Positions 62,249 through 64,000 of a stretch of 64,000 nt of DNA are shown here, piece after piece. How positions within the stretch are numbered: the first letter of the stretch is position 1; the number at the start of each line of letters is the position of its first letter. Position numbers and translations under genes: made by a program. The stretch spans positions 62,001 to 126,000 of the forward strand of contig NZ_RBEE01000045.1 of NCBI RefSeq assembly GCF_003725795.1. The letters run 5' to 3'. The notes below the pieces were generated by a model. That model saw only the letters and a list, made by a program, of their open reading frames with translations, searched no databases and was not told the DNA's origin. This DNA is from Pedobacter jejuensis (GTDB lineage Bacteria > Bacteroidota > Bacteroidia > Sphingobacteriales > Sphingobacteriaceae).

Positions 62249-63124
62249 TCATTTAGCACTTCTTGTCATTTGCTCCAGCATATCCCACATTTCATTTGGT
62301 ATAGCTTCCAATCCATTCATTTGACCTGCTCCTTGCAACCATTCACCACCATCAATTGTAATTACTTCTCCATTGATGTAGCCGGAAAAATCACTGATTA
62401 AAAATGCAGCTAAATTGGCCAATTCTTGGTGTTCGCCAACCCTTTTAAGTGGGACACGGTTCTTAAAATCAAATTTTTTCGCTAAATCTCCGGGCAATAA
62501 TCTTTCCCAGGCACCTTTTGTAGGAAACGGACCTGGAGCTATTGCGTTTGTGCGAATGCCATACTTACCCCATTCTACCGCTAAAGAGCGGGTTAATGCT
62601 AAAACACCACCTTTAGCGCATGCAGAAGGTACAACATATGCCGAACCGGTAAAAGCATAAGTTGTTATAATATTCAGAACTGTTGCGGTTTGCTTTTCTT
62701 TAATCCAGTGCTTGCCAAATGTTAGCGTACAATTAACGGTTCCCTTTAATACAATATCAATTATTGATGAAAAAGCATTTGCAGATAAACGTTCGGTTGG
62801 AGAGATAAAATTGCCTGCTGCATTGTTCAAAAGCGCATCAACCTGTCCAAATTTTTCAATTGTTTTTGCCAACACATTTTCTACTTGGTCAATTTCTCTA
62901 ACATCGCAAGCTACAGCCAAAACCTTTCCGCCTGTTTTCTCCTCCATCTCATCGGCGGTTTTTTGCAAAACATCTTGCTTACGACTGGTGATAACCAAGT
63001 TTGCACCTAACTTCAAAAAATAAATGCCCATGGCTTTACCCAAGCCAGTTCCACCTCCGGTAATTACAATGGTTTTACCTTCTAAAGAGCCATCTTTAAG
63101 CATGGGTTGATTAAATGCGAACAT
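62249..63124 (-). CDS. 2,4-dienoyl-CoA reductase-like SDR
   Basis: This 291-residue protein matches the mitochondrial DECR1-type reductase that removes conjugated double bonds during oxidation of unsaturated fatty acids. It has TGGGTGLGKAMG (NADP binding), NNAAGNFISPTERLS, and AYVVPSACAKGG, where the classical SDR tyrosine position is a serine as in DECR. The tail WGKYGIRTNAIAPGPFPTKGAWERL is also DECR-like. It lies 96 bp after an enoyl-CoA isomerase gene on the same strand, which supports the pathway. Confidence 0.88.
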   Translation of the reverse strand: MFAFNQPMLKDGSLEGKTIVITGGGTGLGKAMGIYFLKLGANLVITSRKQDVLQKTADEMEEKTGGKVLAVACDVREIDQVENVLAKTIEKFGQVDALLNNAAGNFISPTERLSANAFSSIIDIVLKGTVNCTLTFGKHWIKEKQTATVLNIITTYAFTGSAYVVPSACAKGGVLALTRSLAVEWGKYGIRTNAIAPGPFPTKGAWERLLPGDLAKKFDFKNRVPLKRVGEHQELANLAAFLISDFSGYINGEVITIDGGEWLQGAGQMNGLEAIPNEMWDMLEQMTRSAK

Positions 63125-63220
63125 AATATAAATGAATTACACAGTTATTTAATTAACTGATTATTAATAATATTTGGTTAATTGAAAACTTACACTTGCA
63201 ATAAAAAGTGGCAATTAAAA

Positions 63221-63982
63221 TTATTTTCTTTGAAGACTTTCTAAAATAGTTTTTAAGATATGGCGTGTAGCCGGCGACCACCATTGCTGAAGCATTTTTT
63301 GTAGCGTTGCAGATTGATCGGAGGTAACCGCAGCAATTAAATCTTCACGAATATTAAGTTTACTTTGCGACCAGGTGTTACTTTCCAGCTCCATAAATTT
63401 CTTGATTTTTCTTTCAGCAGCTGTTAATAAACTTTCGCCTTTTACAAGTTCATCAATTAAACCAACTTTCAAAGCTTCATCTGGTTTGTATAATTTACCG
63501 GTAAGTAAACTTCTCGATGCTTCTGCTTTACCAATCCAGAAAGCATACAACTGAAAAATACTGTTGGGCACAATGATACCAACCGGAACTTCGTTTAATC
63601 CTATTATGTATGATCCTTCAGCCATAATTCTATAATCGCAAGCTAAAGCCATTACACAGCCACCCGCCGGACTATGACCGCTAATGGCTGCAACCATAGG
63701 TTTTTTAAACGAAACCATATTTGCAGTAAAACTGAAAAAAAGGTGGAAAAAGGATTTTACTTCTTCTTCGTTGTAACCATAAAGCTCTACCAAATCTAAA
63801 CCTGCAGAAAAAAATGGTGCGTTTCCTGTTAAAATAACTCCACCAATATTATCATCTGCAGATATGTTTTTAAGCATATCATCTAATTCGGTAATTAGTT
63901 CGCGGTTTAATGCGTTTGATTTTCCTTTATCTAATGTTATGGTAGCTAAACGATCTTTTACACTAACTTTTATGGTATTCAT
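63221..63982 (-). CDS. Enoyl-CoA hydratase/isomerase, delta3,delta2-enoyl-CoA isomerase-like
   Basis: This 253-residue crotonase-fold protein has the oxyanion-hole segments APFFSAGLDLVELYG (55-69) and GHSPAGGCVMALACDYRIM (102-120), then SYIIGLNEVPVGIIVP, which matches the ECI1-type isomerases: Glu131 corresponds to their single catalytic glutamate, and the second hydratase glutamate is absent. It would shift cis/trans-3-enoyl-CoA to the 2-trans form. It lies upstream of the dienoyl-CoA reductase-like gene, a natural pair for unsaturated fatty acids. Confidence 0.88.
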   Translation of the reverse strand: MNTIKVSVKDRLATITLDKGKSNALNRELITELDDMLKNISADDNIGGVILTGNAPFFSAGLDLVELYGYNEEEVKSFFHLFFSFTANMVSFKKPMVAAISGHSPAGGCVMALACDYRIMAEGSYIIGLNEVPVGIIVPNSIFQLYAFWIGKAEASRSLLTGKLYKPDEALKVGLIDELVKGESLLTAAERKIKKFMELESNTWSQSKLNIREDLIAAVTSDQSATLQKMLQQWWSPATRHILKTILESLQRK

Positions 63983-64000
63983 ATTAAATGGTAATCTAAA

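Noticed and set aside
62006-62401. 131-residue frame on the plus strand across purD and SDR gene ends
   Set aside because: It is antisense to two real genes, with no motif or promoter; the open frame is chance.

Overview
The window looks like chromosome of a Bacteroidota bacterium of the Sphingobacteriaceae, most likely Pedobacter or a close relative. The evidence is AT-rich DNA, promoters of the Bacteroidota type (TTTG, about 19 nt, TAnnTTTG), almost no Shine-Dalgarno sequences, a SusC/Oar-like TonB-dependent receptor, family markers such as DUF4270, DUF4920, DUF4422 and DUF5672, and Bacteroidota-typical gene order (rimP-nusA-infB; panC beside a GT5-like gene, DUF4270 and glmS; mutY, HU, TPR, a tiny basic protein, rng). 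The genus is inference.

Layout. 1-8.2 kb: a tandem amidohydrolase pair (the first cut by the window edge), a membrane-anchored unknown, a large TonB-dependent receptor, an ABC exporter and a tiny PLDc_N membrane protein. 8.2-8.9 kb: a non-coding tandem repeat of about 370 bp whose two copies fold into the same multibranched RNA; this is the best candidate for something undescribed. 8.9-17.8 kb: MFS transporter; an operon of a 45-residue membrane protein, RidA, a RarD-like EamA transporter and RecG; an OmpA-family protein; aminopeptidase P; MeaB GTPase. 17.8-29.1 kb: a surface-glycan locus with several glycosyltransferases, a GT87-like membrane enzyme, an MsbA-like exporter, UDP-galactopyranose mutase and an acyltransferase, built largely of convergent pairs with no intergenic space. 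29.4-34.4 kb: rimP-nusA-infB, with a clear promoter and a terminator-like hairpin in its leader. 34.5-43.4 kb: lipoprotein, PF04020 membrane protein, acyl-CoA dehydrogenase, YbhN-like protein, panD, panC, half-length GT5 protein, DUF4270 lipoprotein and glmS. 43.4-50.5 kb: ssb, mutY, HU, TPR protein, 29-residue basic protein, RNase G, radA and DUF4920.

50.5-64 kb: branched-chain aminotransferase, tryptophan 2,3-dioxygenase, then a complete fluoride riboswitch driving a CLC-F (EriC-F) fluoride/proton antiporter. Next come a RAYT-type Y1 transposase flanked by REP palindromes, a HAD phosphatase fused to a phosphoglycerate-dehydrogenase remnant and an ACT domain, a sugar-epimerase-like SDR, a ureohydrolase-fold protein that has lost metal ligands, a TlpA-like thioredoxin, a palindromic MITE-like element beside a duplicated gene end, a SMI1/KNR4 protein, purD, and a 2,4-dienoyl-CoA reductase / enoyl-CoA isomerase pair for unsaturated fatty-acid oxidation.

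Most genes are housekeeping. The accessory interest lies in the tandem RNA-like repeat, the RAYT/REP unit with its masked Shine-Dalgarno, the fluoride switch, the glmS operator-like palindrome, the rimP leader hairpin, and several enzymes whose catalytic residues are missing. No tRNA, rRNA, CRISPR array, prophage or complete insertion sequence was seen.
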